Source of the DNA: CACIIZ01 sp045565285
GTDB lineage: Bacteria; Pseudomonadota; Alphaproteobacteria; Rhodobacterales; Rhodobacteraceae
Direction: 5' to 3'
Assembly (NCBI GenBank): GCA_045565285.1
Contig: JBJLFR010000022.1
Span: forward strand, 10,038 to 74,037
Length of the DNA stretch: 64,000 nucleotides
The translations under genes were made by a program, and so were the position numbers. The notes beneath the pieces were generated by a model, which was not told where the DNA came from, ran no database searches, and saw nothing but the letters and a program-made list of their open reading frames with translations. Positions 55,600 through 64,000 of the stretch are shown here, piece by piece. Position 1 is the first letter of the stretch. Each line of letters opens with the position of its first letter.

Positions 55600-55944
55600 T
55601 TACATTAGAATTAATTCTGGATAGTTCAACTTAACTGCATCAAAATCTATTTTTAACACAGCATTATAATCAACTGGACTAAAATTATCATCTGCAGGTA
55701 CAATTTCGTTTCCAAACAACCAACTTAATCTAGCTGTATCTAGGTTACCTCTGACAAAAGGTTTATCTCCAAAATAATCAATCAAACATTTTAAAAAAGT
55801 CATATCCACTTTGACATGAATAGAAAGTGCGTCAAGTTTTCTTTTTCTTTTTATTATAGGAGAAACATCTTTTTTCATATGTCTTACAGTGAACTGGAAA
55901 TCTGTACCTGGCATTCTTGAAGGGAAACCCTTATGTTTAATCAT
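55600..55944 (-). CDS. Small protein of unknown function between pccB and pccA
   Basis: A 114-residue protein, not recognised. It starts MIKHKGFPSRMPGTDFQF and is basic in its middle (IIKRKRKLDALS), with later FVRGNLDTARLSWLF. No VOC/epimerase motifs are seen, so it is not methylmalonyl-CoA epimerase. It is 9 bp from pccB and 19 bp from pccA, so surely cotranscribed; may help assembly or regulation of PCC. This is inference. Confidence 0.6.
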   Translation of the reverse strand: MIKHKGFPSRMPGTDFQFTVRHMKKDVSPIIKRKRKLDALSIHVKVDMTFLKCLIDYFGDKPFVRGNLDTARLSWLFGNEIVPADDNFSPVDYNAVLKIDFDAVKLNYPELILM

Positions 55945-55953
55945 CTGAACTCT

Positions 55954-57486
55954 TTAAAGTGGAATATTATCGTGTTTTTTCCAAGGATTGGTAATTTTTT
56001 TACTTTTTAACCTTTTGAAAGCTCTAATCAATCTTTCTCTTGAACTTCTTGGTATAATAACGTCATCAATATACCCTTTCTCAGCTGCAATAAATGGGTT
56101 TGCAAATCTTTCTTCATATTGCTTTGTTTTCTTTTTGATTTTTTCTTCATCTTCTAAATCTGACCTATATATTATTTCTACTGCTCCTTTTGCTCCCATA
56201 ACTGCAATTTCTGCTGATGGCCAAGCGTAATTTATATCACCTCGCAAATGCTTTGAAGACATTACATCGTAAGCACCACCGTAAGCTTTCCTAGTAATAA
56301 TAGTTACTTTAGGGACGGTTGCTTCGCCATAGGCAAAAAGTAATTTTGCACCATGTTTTATTATGCCACCGTATTCTTGCTGAATCCCTGGAAGAAAACC
56401 AGGCACATCAACTAATGTAAGAATAGGTATATTAAATGCATCACAAAACCTCACAAAACGCGCTGCTTTTCTTGAACTATCTACATCAAGGCATCCGGCA
56501 AGTACTTTTGGTTGGTTAGCCACTACCCCGACAGCATCACCGTCTAACCTTATAAAGCCAATTAAAATGTTTTTAGCAAAATCTTTTTGCAATTCAAAAA
56601 ATTCATTTTCGTCTGAAATTTTGAAAATAAGTTCCTTCATATCATAGGCAATGTTTGAATTATTTGGTATTAAAGTATCTAAACTATGTTCTAATCTATT
56701 AGGATTATCTATAACTTTTCTTTTTGGTACCTGTGATCGATTATTAGCAGGGAGAAAAGAGAGTAGTTTTCTTACTTCCCTTAAAGCTAAAATATCGTTA
56801 TCAAATGCTAAATCAGCTATAGAAGACTTGGAAGTATGTGTTTTAGCACCACCTAAATCTTCTGAAGAAACTGTTTCATTTGTCACTGTTTTAACCACAT
56901 CTGGACCAGTAACAAACATATAAGAGCTATTTCTAACCATAAAAATAAAATCTGTAATTGCAGGAGAATATACTGCACCTCCGGCACAAGGCCCCATTAT
57001 GACACTAATTTGAGGGATTACACCTGAAGATAATATATTTCTTTTAAAGACTTCAGCATAACCACCAAGTGATGAAACTCCTTCCTGAATTCTTGCACCA
57101 CCACTATCATTTAATCCGATAAAAGGTGCTCCATTTTGCAACGCCATATCCATAACTTTACAAATTTTTTGAGCATTAGTTTCAGATAAAGAACCACCAA
57201 AAACTGTGAAATCTTGACTAAATAAATAAATTAATTGACCGTTTATTGTTGCCCAGCCAGTTATTACACCATCTCCCAGATAGTATTTTTTATTTAAATC
57301 AAAATCATTACATCTATGAGTAACAAACATGTCAAACTCTTCAAAAGAACCAGGATCAACCAATATTTCTATTCTTTCTCTAGCAGTCAGTTTGCCTTTT
57401 TTGTGTTGGGATAATATACGGTCTTTCCCTCCACCTTTTTTGGCTTCAGACTTTTTATTTTCTAGCTCATATAAAATCTTATTCAT
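55954..57486 (-). CDS. pccB: Propionyl-CoA carboxylase beta subunit
   Basis: A 510-residue carboxyltransferase. YLFSQDFTVFGGSLSE and NDSGGARIQEGVSSLGGYAE hold the N-domain oxyanion site; VDVPGFLPGIQQEYGGIIKHGAKLL and AYGGAYDVMSSKHLRGD the C-domain. Forms the alpha6-beta6 holoenzyme with PccA. It is the first gene of pccB-orf-pccA-mcm-maeB-prpE on the minus strand. Confidence 0.95.
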   Translation of the reverse strand: MNKILYELENKKSEAKKGGGKDRILSQHKKGKLTARERIEILVDPGSFEEFDMFVTHRCNDFDLNKKYYLGDGVITGWATINGQLIYLFSQDFTVFGGSLSETNAQKICKVMDMALQNGAPFIGLNDSGGARIQEGVSSLGGYAEVFKRNILSSGVIPQISVIMGPCAGGAVYSPAITDFIFMVRNSSYMFVTGPDVVKTVTNETVSSEDLGGAKTHTSKSSIADLAFDNDILALREVRKLLSFLPANNRSQVPKRKVIDNPNRLEHSLDTLIPNNSNIAYDMKELIFKISDENEFFELQKDFAKNILIGFIRLDGDAVGVVANQPKVLAGCLDVDSSRKAARFVRFCDAFNIPILTLVDVPGFLPGIQQEYGGIIKHGAKLLFAYGEATVPKVTIITRKAYGGAYDVMSSKHLRGDINYAWPSAEIAVMGAKGAVEIIYRSDLEDEEKIKKKTKQYEERFANPFIAAEKGYIDDVIIPRSSRERLIRAFKRLKSKKITNPWKKHDNIPL

Positions 57487-57583
57487 ATAAAAACCTTAAA
57501 ACTGATGTATAATCCAAAGTAACTATTATTAAATTTAGGTAGTTAAACATTATAAGTCGAAATTAATTATATTAACAATATTA

Positions 57584-58306
57584 TTAATCATTTAGTAATG
57601 TGTTGGCATATATATTCTGAACATCATCTTCGTTTTCTAACGCATCCATTAATTTAATTAAAGTTTGTTGCTGATCAGTAGAAATTGATAAATAATCCTT
57701 TGGCTTCCAAATTAGTTTGGTTAATTCACTTTCACCAAGATTATTTTCTAAACCTTCAGCTACCATAGATAAAGATTTATCTTTACAGTAAAATGAATAA
57801 GTTTCATTATCTATTTCCATATCTATTGCTTCAACTTCAATAGCTAAGTCCATCATTGTTTCTTCATCACCAGTCGAAATTTTAAAAACAACAACTCCTA
57901 AACGATCAAACATAAAAGAAACCGAACCACTTTCACCAAGATTACCCCCATATTTTACAAATAAAGATCTAATATTTGATGCTGTTCTATTTCGATTATC
58001 AGTTAAAGCTTCAACAATTATTGCTACTCCTCCTGGAGCATATCCCTCATATCTTATATCTTCATAATTAGCATTGTCAGATCCTTGAGATTTTTTTATT
58101 GCTCTTTCAATAACATCTTTTGGAACAGAATTGGAGCGCGCTTCTTTAACAGCAAGCCTTAATCTTGGGTTTTTATCAACATCTGGATCTCCCATTTTTG
58201 CTGCAACTGTAATTTCTTTTGAAATTTTAGAAAATAACTTTGACCTAACAGCGTCTTGTCTACCTTTTCTATGTTGGATATTAGCCCATTTTGAATGACC
58301 AGCCAT
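57584..58306 (-). CDS. yebC: YebC/PmpR-family protein
   Basis: A 240-residue protein beginning MAGHSKWANIQHRKGRQD, with RYEGYAPGGVAIIVEALTDNRNRT and the acidic C-domain. Family members bind DNA or help ribosomes translate stretches such as polyproline. Normal length. Minus strand, well spaced from the next gene. Confidence 0.95.
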   Translation of the reverse strand: MAGHSKWANIQHRKGRQDAVRSKLFSKISKEITVAAKMGDPDVDKNPRLRLAVKEARSNSVPKDVIERAIKKSQGSDNANYEDIRYEGYAPGGVAIIVEALTDNRNRTASNIRSLFVKYGGNLGESGSVSFMFDRLGVVVFKISTGDEETMMDLAIEVEAIDMEIDNETYSFYCKDKSLSMVAEGLENNLGESELTKLIWKPKDYLSISTDQQQTLIKLMDALENEDDVQNIYANTLLND

Positions 58307-58371
58307 TTTAAAACCTCAATCTATTTTTGAAGTTAATAATATTTTTTATTAAAAAAATCAAATCAATTGGA

Positions 58372-60141
58372 TCAGATGTAAAAATAAGTAATAATTATTG
58401 AAGTTACTATTCCAAATATTAAATTCAATGGCAGTCCAACTTTTAGAAAATCAGTAAATTTATAACCACCAGCCGCATAAACCATAGTATTTGTTTGATA
58501 ACCAATTGGTGTAGCAAAACTTGCAGATGCAGCTATCATTATGACCATTACAAATGCTCTAGGATCATACTCTAAATTAGTAGCTAAAGTTATTGCAAAA
58601 GGGGTAACCACAACTGCTACAGCATTATTAGAAATTGTTTCAGTAAGAATAGATGTAAGAAAATATAAAAACCAAATAATTATAAATAAAGGTAAAAAAC
58701 TTAAATATGGGTCTACGGTTTTTGTTAAACCACTAATCAGACCATTCAATTCTAAAGATCGACCAATTGCAAGCATAGAAAAAATCAATACAAGAATTTT
58801 GCCATCAATAAATTCATAAGCTTCTTCAATATCAATACATCTTGAACATAGAACAAAAACTACAGAAGTGATTGCTAAAACAAATAATGGGGCAATACCT
58901 AAAGAAGAAAATAACACTAATCCTATAAAGGCACTCAAAACTAAAGGAGCATGTTTTCTTCTATAAGCTCTAACATTAGATTCTGCAAGAACCACTAAAT
59001 CAACTTCAGTAGCCATTTTTTGAATATCCTCAATTGCACCTTCTATTAAAAGCGTATCGCCAACTTTAACCACTACATTTTCTAATTGTTTGCTTAGATT
59101 TTTATTTCTTCTATGTATAGCTAATGCATATACTCCAAATCTTCTTCTCAACCGTAAACTACCAAGAGATTGCCCAACTATTCGGCAACCGGGTGGAACA
59201 AGGGTTTCTACAGTAATCGTTTGTTTAGAGGTTAATGTATCAACCATTCTTAGGTCATTACTTTCCTTTAAACTTATAAGTTCGTCCATTTGTGTTCTTA
59301 AAACAATCCTATCACCAGCTCTGAATGAAATTTCATCTGAAAAATTACCTCCCAAGGAATTATCATTTCTTAAAATATTAATAACTCTCATACCATCTCT
59401 ATTAAAAATATTTGTATCGGTAGAAATTTTATCAATTAGTGGAGACCCCCTTGGAATTACAACTTCTGTCAAAAAACTCATACTATCTCTCCCAGATAAA
59501 ATATCACTCATAGAACTTCTTTCAGGAAGGAGAAATGATGAAAATAAAAACAAATAAATTATACCAATTACAGCTAGGATAGCTGCTATTGGAGTAATTT
59601 CAAACATACCAAATGGTTCTAAATTATAGGATTGTGCTACACCATCTATTAATAAATTTGTAGAGGTTCCTATCAATGTAAGCATACCTCCCATAATCGC
59701 CAAATAAGATAAAGGAATTAAAAGTTTTGAAGCAGAAATTTTCATTTCATTAGCGAATTTTAAAACTATAGGGATTAAAACTAAAACAACTGGAGTATTA
59801 TTTATAAAAGCAGAAGATATAACAGTTATAGCTATTAGTAATATAATTACTAATAAAGGACTTTGTTTAGTATTAGACGAAATAAAATCACCAACCTTAT
59901 CCAATACACCTGTCCTTACTAAAGCTCCTGATAGGACAAACATACAAATAATTGTCCATGGGGCAGGATTTGAAAGAATATTTAAAAATTCGTTGCTAGG
60001 AAGAATTCCCAATATGACCATAAGGACAGCTGTACTTAAAGCTGTAACCTCAATAGGTATTATTTCGGTAACAAAAAATACAATCATTATAACAATTAAA
60101 ATTAAAGAAAAAATTACTTCAAAATTTTCAAATATGATCAT
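58372..60141 (-). CDS. SLC13/DASS-family permease with two RCK_C-like domains
   Basis: A 589-residue transporter. N-part of membrane helices (AFINNTPVVLVLIPIVL and SYLAIMGGMLTLIGTSTNLL, the DASS signature), two cytosolic RCK_C-like domains (about 210-300 and 305-385, VVKVGDTLLIEGAIEDIQKM), then the second membrane half (TETISNNAVAVVVTPFAITLA). Transports sulfate or dicarboxylates with Na+. It ends close to the YebC gene and begins 9 bp from the YmdB-like stop. Confidence 0.9.
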   Translation of the reverse strand: MIIFENFEVIFSLILIVIMIVFFVTEIIPIEVTALSTAVLMVILGILPSNEFLNILSNPAPWTIICMFVLSGALVRTGVLDKVGDFISSNTKQSPLLVIILLIAITVISSAFINNTPVVLVLIPIVLKFANEMKISASKLLIPLSYLAIMGGMLTLIGTSTNLLIDGVAQSYNLEPFGMFEITPIAAILAVIGIIYLFLFSSFLLPERSSMSDILSGRDSMSFLTEVVIPRGSPLIDKISTDTNIFNRDGMRVINILRNDNSLGGNFSDEISFRAGDRIVLRTQMDELISLKESNDLRMVDTLTSKQTITVETLVPPGCRIVGQSLGSLRLRRRFGVYALAIHRRNKNLSKQLENVVVKVGDTLLIEGAIEDIQKMATEVDLVVLAESNVRAYRRKHAPLVLSAFIGLVLFSSLGIAPLFVLAITSVVFVLCSRCIDIEEAYEFIDGKILVLIFSMLAIGRSLELNGLISGLTKTVDPYLSFLPLFIIIWFLYFLTSILTETISNNAVAVVVTPFAITLATNLEYDPRAFVMVIMIAASASFATPIGYQTNTMVYAAGGYKFTDFLKVGLPLNLIFGIVTSIIITYFYI

Positions 60142-60150
60142 TTATTTGTC

Positions 60151-60960
60151 TTATTCCATCCCACTTTGGTTTAACAATCCTTTGTACCTAAATGGTAATA
60201 TTTTATTTGCTAATCCCTCATTATTGATATCAACAACTATACCTGATAATGTCGGTTCCCCATCAGCTGGTCGAAATCTTTCTTTTGTCATACCTGTAAT
60301 AAACCTTCTAATAGGTTCTGTTTTTTCCATACCTATAACACTTTGATAATCTCCACACATACCTAAATCTGTTTGATAAGCAGTTCCATTGGGTAAAATA
60401 CGCGTATCTGATGTAGGAATATGAGTATGTGTACCAGCAATAACCGAAACTCTCCCATCAAAATTTAATGCTAGTGCATTTTTTTCAGAAGTAGCTTCTG
60501 CATGAAAATCTATAATTATTGCATCTACATTAGCTTTTAAACTAAATTTTCTTAAGTATGATTCAATTGCTTCGAAAGGATCTGAAAATGGTTTTTTCAT
60601 AAATACTTGACCTAACACTTGAAGAATTAAAATTTTCTTACCCTCTAAATTGAACAATCTAAAACCTGATCCAGGCGCAGATTTAGCATAATTAATTGGT
60701 CTTATTATCCTATTTTCTCTTTCTGCAAAATTCATCATTTCATTTTGATCAAAAGCATGGTCTCCTAGGGAAATACAATTTACACCAGCTTCAAAAAGTA
60801 ATTTTGCATGAGGAACAGAAAGACCCAATCCTGATGTAGCATTTTCAGCATTTACTAAAACAAAATCTAGAGATAATTGTTTTTTGATATTCCCTAAATT
60901 TTCAGCTATTGAAATCCTAGCAGCCTTACCAACAATATCTCCTAAAAATAATAATCGCAT
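60151..60960 (-). CDS. YmdB-like metallophosphoesterase (TIGR00282)
   Basis: A 269-residue protein: LFLGDIVGKAARISIAE, VNAENATSG, LGDHAFDQNE and VIAGTHTHIPTSDTRI hold metal ligands. It belongs to a 2',3'-cyclic nucleotide phosphodiesterase family. The GDH in place of the usual GNH could change a metal ligand, though I recall the same in other alphaproteobacteria. Lies directly after ygfA in the same direction. Confidence 0.88.
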   Translation of the reverse strand: MRLLFLGDIVGKAARISIAENLGNIKKQLSLDFVLVNAENATSGLGLSVPHAKLLFEAGVNCISLGDHAFDQNEMMNFAERENRIIRPINYAKSAPGSGFRLFNLEGKKILILQVLGQVFMKKPFSDPFEAIESYLRKFSLKANVDAIIIDFHAEATSEKNALALNFDGRVSVIAGTHTHIPTSDTRILPNGTAYQTDLGMCGDYQSVIGMEKTEPIRRFITGMTKERFRPADGEPTLSGIVVDINNEGLANKILPFRYKGLLNQSGME

Positions 60961-61004
60961 AATCTTTTATAAAGCTTGGAAAATATTTATACAACTAATT
61001 AAGT

Positions 61005-61619
61005 TTAGTTAATATTATCAAAGAATTGAAAACCTTCTTCCGTTAGAACAGAGTCAATTTTTTCATCATTTTTTTCTGTAGGTAGTTTTCCAAAATATTT
61101 TTGACAACTAAAGGCTAAACCTAAGGTGAATATTTTTTTTTCAGGATTTTTCTTTAAGTTAAAAATTGTTCTATCATAAAAGCCTCCTCCGTATCCTAAC
61201 CTCGAACCATAATCATCATATCCTAATAATGGAATTAAAATCATATCTGGAATTAATGAGTTTCCTTCAATTGGTATTTTAGCTCCAAAATAAGATTTAA
61301 TTAATTTAGTATCATCTCTCCATTCTCTGAAAGTAAGTGGTGAATTTGAATTTTGAACAACAGGCAAACAATAATTCAAAGATCTTTTTTTTAATAAACG
61401 TAAAATAGGGAAAGGATCAACTTCTGTATTAATAGGATAATAAAATGCCAAATTTTTGATATTTTTTTGATTTTCAAACCAATTGTTAAAATGATTAGAT
61501 ATAATTTTGGAAAAAAAAACTCCATATTTAAGAAACGTTCTTTTCCTTTCATTTTTTAAAGTTTTTCTTAATTTGTTTTTTTTTTCCGCTATAGATAAAG
61601 AGATCAGATTAACCCGCAA
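61005..61619 (-). CDS. ygfA: 5-formyltetrahydrofolate cyclo-ligase
   Basis: A 204-residue enzyme of the MTHFS family. LAFYYPINTEVDPFPIL, the ATP/folate loop LLGYDDYGSRLGYGGGFYDR and a C-terminal LALAFSCQ-type segment are seen. Makes 5,10-methenyl-THF from folinic acid. TTG 61619 start. A 6S RNA just upstream (21 bp) is the arrangement known from many proteobacteria. Confidence 0.9.
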   Translation of the reverse strand: MRVNLISLSIAEKKNKLRKTLKNERKRTFLKYGVFFSKIISNHFNNWFENQKNIKNLAFYYPINTEVDPFPILRLLKKRSLNYCLPVVQNSNSPLTFREWRDDTKLIKSYFGAKIPIEGNSLIPDMILIPLLGYDDYGSRLGYGGGFYDRTIFNLKKNPEKKIFTLGLAFSCQKYFGKLPTEKNDEKIDSVLTEEGFQFFDNIN

Positions 61620-61639
61620 GAATTTTCAATAATTTTATG

Positions 61640-61793
61640 TGAGATCCAACACAAGCGTTAAAAATAATCCTCGAGAGCCTGTTTTACCAGGTGGGCACCG
61701 GTATATTATGGACCACGGTCCTAAACAGAGCCAGTTCCCTTTCGAGAATGTAAGGCCACTAGGATATTTCTTAACTGGGAGGCCAGAACTCAC
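61640..61793 (-). ncRNA. ssrS: 6S RNA
   Basis: About 154 nt on the minus strand. GTGAG-T-TC at the 5' end (61793-61786) pairs with GA-T-CTCAC at the 3' end (61647-61640), forming the closing stem. The interior is long and imperfectly paired with internal loops (CTGGCCTCCCAG, GGACCGTGGTCC), as expected for 6S RNA. It is directly upstream of ygfA, the classic position. Ends are estimates. It inhibits sigma-70 RNA polymerase in stationary phase. Confidence 0.7.
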
Positions 61794-61933
61794 TTTTATT
61801 GAATAGCAAAAATATATTTCCAATAAAAGCTAAATTTTTAATATATCAAAAAAATTGATTAATTATCTCTTAAAACTTTTTTATTCTATAGATCACTTGT
61901 AATTATTTATTTTTTTTTGTATTTTTTTTTTGT

Positions 61934-62008
61934 GCCGAGGTAGCTCAGTGGTAGAGCAGGAGTTTGTGGAACTCTTGGTCGTAGGTTCAATCCCTACCCT
62001 CGGTACCA
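61934..62008 (+). tRNA. tRNA-His (GTG)
   Basis: Cloverleaf reads clearly: acceptor GCCGAGG with CCTCGGT, D arm GCTCAGTGGTAGAGC, anticodon loop TTGTGGA (anticodon GTG), T arm GTAGG-TTCAATC-CCTAC, then A73 and encoded CCA. There is no G at -1 (it is T), and the first pair is G1-U72. Lack of G-1 with A73 is known in an alphaproteobacterial clade that uses a different HisRS recognition. Confidence 0.95.
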
Positions 62009-62033
62009 CATTATATAATAATATTTTTTTATC

Positions 62034-63440
62034 ATGAATGTAATTAACTCAAAAATTAATAATAAACCAACTTCCGTTTTGCAACGACTTGATCTTGAAC
62101 ATCATTTGCACCCATTTACGGATCATAAAGAGTTGAAATCACAAAAACCAAGAATAATAACTCGCGCTGATGGCGTTTTTATTTATGATAATGATGGGAA
62201 TAGATTTTTAGACGCTATGTCTGGCCTTTGGTGTGTAAATATTGGCTATGGAAGAAAAGAATTAGCCTTAGCAGCAAAAAAACAAATGGAAGAATTACCC
62301 TATTATAATACTTTTTTCCAATCAAGTCATCCTCCTGCAATAGAGCTTTCTGCAAAAATTGCTTCCTTAGCTCCCAAAGATTTGAGTGCAATTTTTTTTA
62401 GTAGTTCTGGATCTGAAGCAAATGAAACTAACATTAGAATAGTTAGACACTATTGGGCAAGTTTAGGAAAGCCAACCAAAAAAATAATTATATCTAGAAA
62501 AAACGCTTATCATGGTTCATCTATGGGAGCGGGAAGTCTAGGTGGAATGTCTACAATGCATTCTCAGGGTGGATTACCAATACCTTATATAGAACATATA
62601 AACCAGCCTTATTGGTACGGCGAAGGAGGCAATCAAGATCCTGAAGTTTTTGGGAAGAAAAGAGCATTAGAATTAGAACAAAAAATAAATAAATTAGGTT
62701 CAGAAAACGTTGCTGCATTTATTGGAGAGCCTATTCAAGGTGCTGGAGGTGTTATAATTCCACCTCATTCATATTGGCCTGAAATTCAACGTATATGCCA
62801 AGAGCATGATATATTACTTATAGCAGATGAAGTAATTTGTGGTTTTGGTAGGTTAGGTTTTTGGTTTGGATGTGAAAATCTGAAGATCAGACCTGATATT
62901 ATGACAATTGCAAAAGGTCTGTCATCTGGCTACCAACCAATTGGAGGATCGATTGTTTCTGATAAAATTAAAGAAACCTTAGAACAAGATGGTGGTGAAT
63001 TTAACCACGGATATACCTATTCCGCACATCCAGTAGCTGCAGCAGTTGCATTAGAAAATATAAGAATATTGGAGGAAGAAAAAATAATAGAAAAAGTTCG
63101 AAAAAATACATCGAAATATCTTAAAGAAAAATGGCTTCTATTAAATGACCATCCCCTAATTGGTGAAGCTAGAATAAAGGGTATGATGGGGGCATTAGAG
63201 CTTACCCCTGATAAATCAAATCGATCACCTTTTCAACTGCCTGAAGGTAAAGCCGGCATGATAACAAGAGAAATTTCTTTAAAAAATGGGCTAATTATGC
63301 GTGCAGTAGGTGATAAAATGATAATATCACCTCCCCTCATTATAAATAAAAGAGAAATTGATGAATTAATTATTTTGGTGTGGAAATCGCTTGATGAGTC
63401 AAAAAATCAGTTAGAAAAATTAGGAATTTCTTTTAATTAA
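62034..63440 (+). CDS. Class III aminotransferase (omega-amino acid:pyruvate type)
   Basis: A 468-residue PLP enzyme. HPFTDHKELKSQKPRII, DAMSGLWCVNIGYGRKELA, FSSSGSEANETNIRIVRHYW, LLIADEVICGFGRLG and the PLP-Lys segment TIAKGLSSGYQPIGG are complete. Such enzymes deaminate omega-amines such as beta-alanine, GABA, taurine or putrescine using pyruvate. Starts 26 bp after tRNA-His. Its end overlaps by 21 bp with the broken minus-strand gene. Confidence 0.92.
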   Translation: MNVINSKINNKPTSVLQRLDLEHHLHPFTDHKELKSQKPRIITRADGVFIYDNDGNRFLDAMSGLWCVNIGYGRKELALAAKKQMEELPYYNTFFQSSHPPAIELSAKIASLAPKDLSAIFFSSSGSEANETNIRIVRHYWASLGKPTKKIIISRKNAYHGSSMGAGSLGGMSTMHSQGGLPIPYIEHINQPYWYGEGGNQDPEVFGKKRALELEQKINKLGSENVAAFIGEPIQGAGGVIIPPHSYWPEIQRICQEHDILLIADEVICGFGRLGFWFGCENLKIRPDIMTIAKGLSSGYQPIGGSIVSDKIKETLEQDGGEFNHGYTYSAHPVAAAVALENIRILEEEKIIEKVRKNTSKYLKEKWLLLNDHPLIGEARIKGMMGALELTPDKSNRSPFQLPEGKAGMITREISLKNGLIMRAVGDKMIISPPLIINKREIDELIILVWKSLDESKNQLEKLGISFN

Positions 63441-63970
63441 AAAATCATAATAATTTTCTAAATCTATTTCAGAAGTTGAAGATAAATTTAGATTATTTGA
63501 GAACCTATTAATTAGTTGAAGAAAATAATCACAATAACTTTGGGGTAAAATAAAATAACCAAGATTATCTTTTTTAAAAAAATATGCACTTTTGGAGTCA
63601 ATTGAAATTAGCTTACATGATTGATCTTCAATTAAATTAGGTTCAAAACCTAAAATTTTAAAGATTTCGTAATCTGTTCTAATGTTAATAGTAATTATAT
63701 CTGTGCCTGATGAAAAATTACGAATAGCCCCAATTTTATGAATCTCTTTTACAAAAATTATAATTGTTTCAATAAATTTACATTTATGAATATTAAATTC
63801 CTACTTTCAGAATTTAAAACTTTACCAGATCCGCAATTTGCATAAAAACCTATTTTAGGATACTTAATATCATACTTCACAAATAGCTTATAAAGTTTCT
63901 GCTCCAAACTTAATCTTTTATAATTTAAGATCCAAATTTCATTTGCTTTTAAAATTTGCTTAGTTTTCAA
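63420..63970 (-). pseudogene. Unknown protein, frameshifted in two pieces
   Basis: A 70-codon frame from TTG 63970 (MKTKQILKANEIWILNYKR to SESRNLIFI) stops at 63758. A second open frame picks up near 63800 and runs through KFIETIIIFVKEIHKIGAIR, NIRTDYEIFKILGFEPN and YFILPQSYCDYFLQL to TAA at 63420-63422. The second has no start of its own. One single-base indel between about 63770 and 63800 would join them into a protein of about 183 residues. No family recognised. Confidence 0.5.
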
Positions 63971-64000
63971 ATTTCTAACCTACAGTATTTTAATTATTCA

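Noticed and set aside
60690..60760. GDH instead of GNH in the YmdB-like metal site as a novel variant
   Set aside because: I recall the same substitution in other alphaproteobacterial members, so it is not specific to this gene.
61635..61823. A 62-codon minus-strand open frame over the ygfA leader
   Set aside because: It overlaps the 6S RNA structure and has no known protein features or RBS.
1..64000. CRISPR arrays, insertion sequences, prophage or toxin-antitoxin modules
   Set aside because: None was seen on either strand; no transposase, integrase or regular direct repeats.

Overview
This window is dense, strongly AT-rich bacterial chromosome: short spacers, many 1-8 nt gene overlaps and frequent TTG starts. 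The gene content points to a free-living marine alphaproteobacterium. Evidence includes TRAP-TAXI and sugar/betaine ABC importers, a propionyl-CoA carboxylase/methylmalonyl-CoA mutase block, a glxBCD-type glutamate-synthase-like trio, a candidate DMSP lyase, a 6S RNA beside a ygfA-type gene, and a tRNA-His that lacks an encoded G-1 and has A73, as in a large alphaproteobacterial clade. Low-GC oceanic lineages (AEGEAN-169/HIMB59-like or SAR116-like) would fit. The exact lineage is inference; there is no rRNA here.

Layout. 1-6.5 kb: a sugar locus with a fused E1 alpha/beta dehydrogenase (cut by the window edge), a PfkB kinase and a ribose/fructose-type ABC permease and binding protein on the minus strand. 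Its ATPase and a FucU-type mutarotase diverge on the plus strand. 6.6-20 kb: mixed accessory metabolism. It holds a GAF protein with a small partner, a PhyH dioxygenase diverging from a VOC/bicupin protein, pirin, a haloalkane dehalogenase, small one-domain proteins, a DUF2652 cyclase-like protein, a DUF411 protein, an acyl-CoA synthetase, a rhodanese, an old yellow enzyme, a GST and an ABC exporter. 21-29 kb: a methylated-amine/osmolyte locus with glxBCD, proXWV (proV frameshifted) and a betaine-homocysteine-methyltransferase-like protein. 29-35 kb: small transporters and several broken genes.

35-39.5 kb: an AEC transporter, a TRAP-TAXI system and a DddQ/DddL-type cupin. 40-47 kb: pyrimidine deoxynucleoside salvage and catabolism (upp, deoB, deoA, cdd, deoC and a two-domain ALDH16-like dehydrogenase). 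47-57.5 kb: propionate assimilation (prpE, maeB, mcm, pccA, an unknown small gene, pccB). 57.6-64 kb: yebC, an SLC13 permease, a YmdB-like phosphoesterase, ygfA, 6S RNA, tRNA-His, a class III aminotransferase and a frameshifted unknown gene.

How it fits together: betaine and possibly DMSP could enter through ProXWV. BHMT would pass a methyl group to homocysteine. DMSP cleavage would yield acrylate, whose usual fate is propionyl-CoA, and PrpE/PCC/MCM/MaeB would take C3 units to succinyl-CoA and pyruvate. Acrylyl-CoA reductase is not in the window, so this link is an inference.

Two observations stand out. All three binding-protein/permease junctions (frc-type, proX-proW, TAXI) carry a perfect 10-12 bp hairpin with no T-tract in the gene's direction. 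Five genes between about 26 and 35 kb carry frameshifts or in-frame stops, a local patch of decay or assembly error in otherwise intact sequence.
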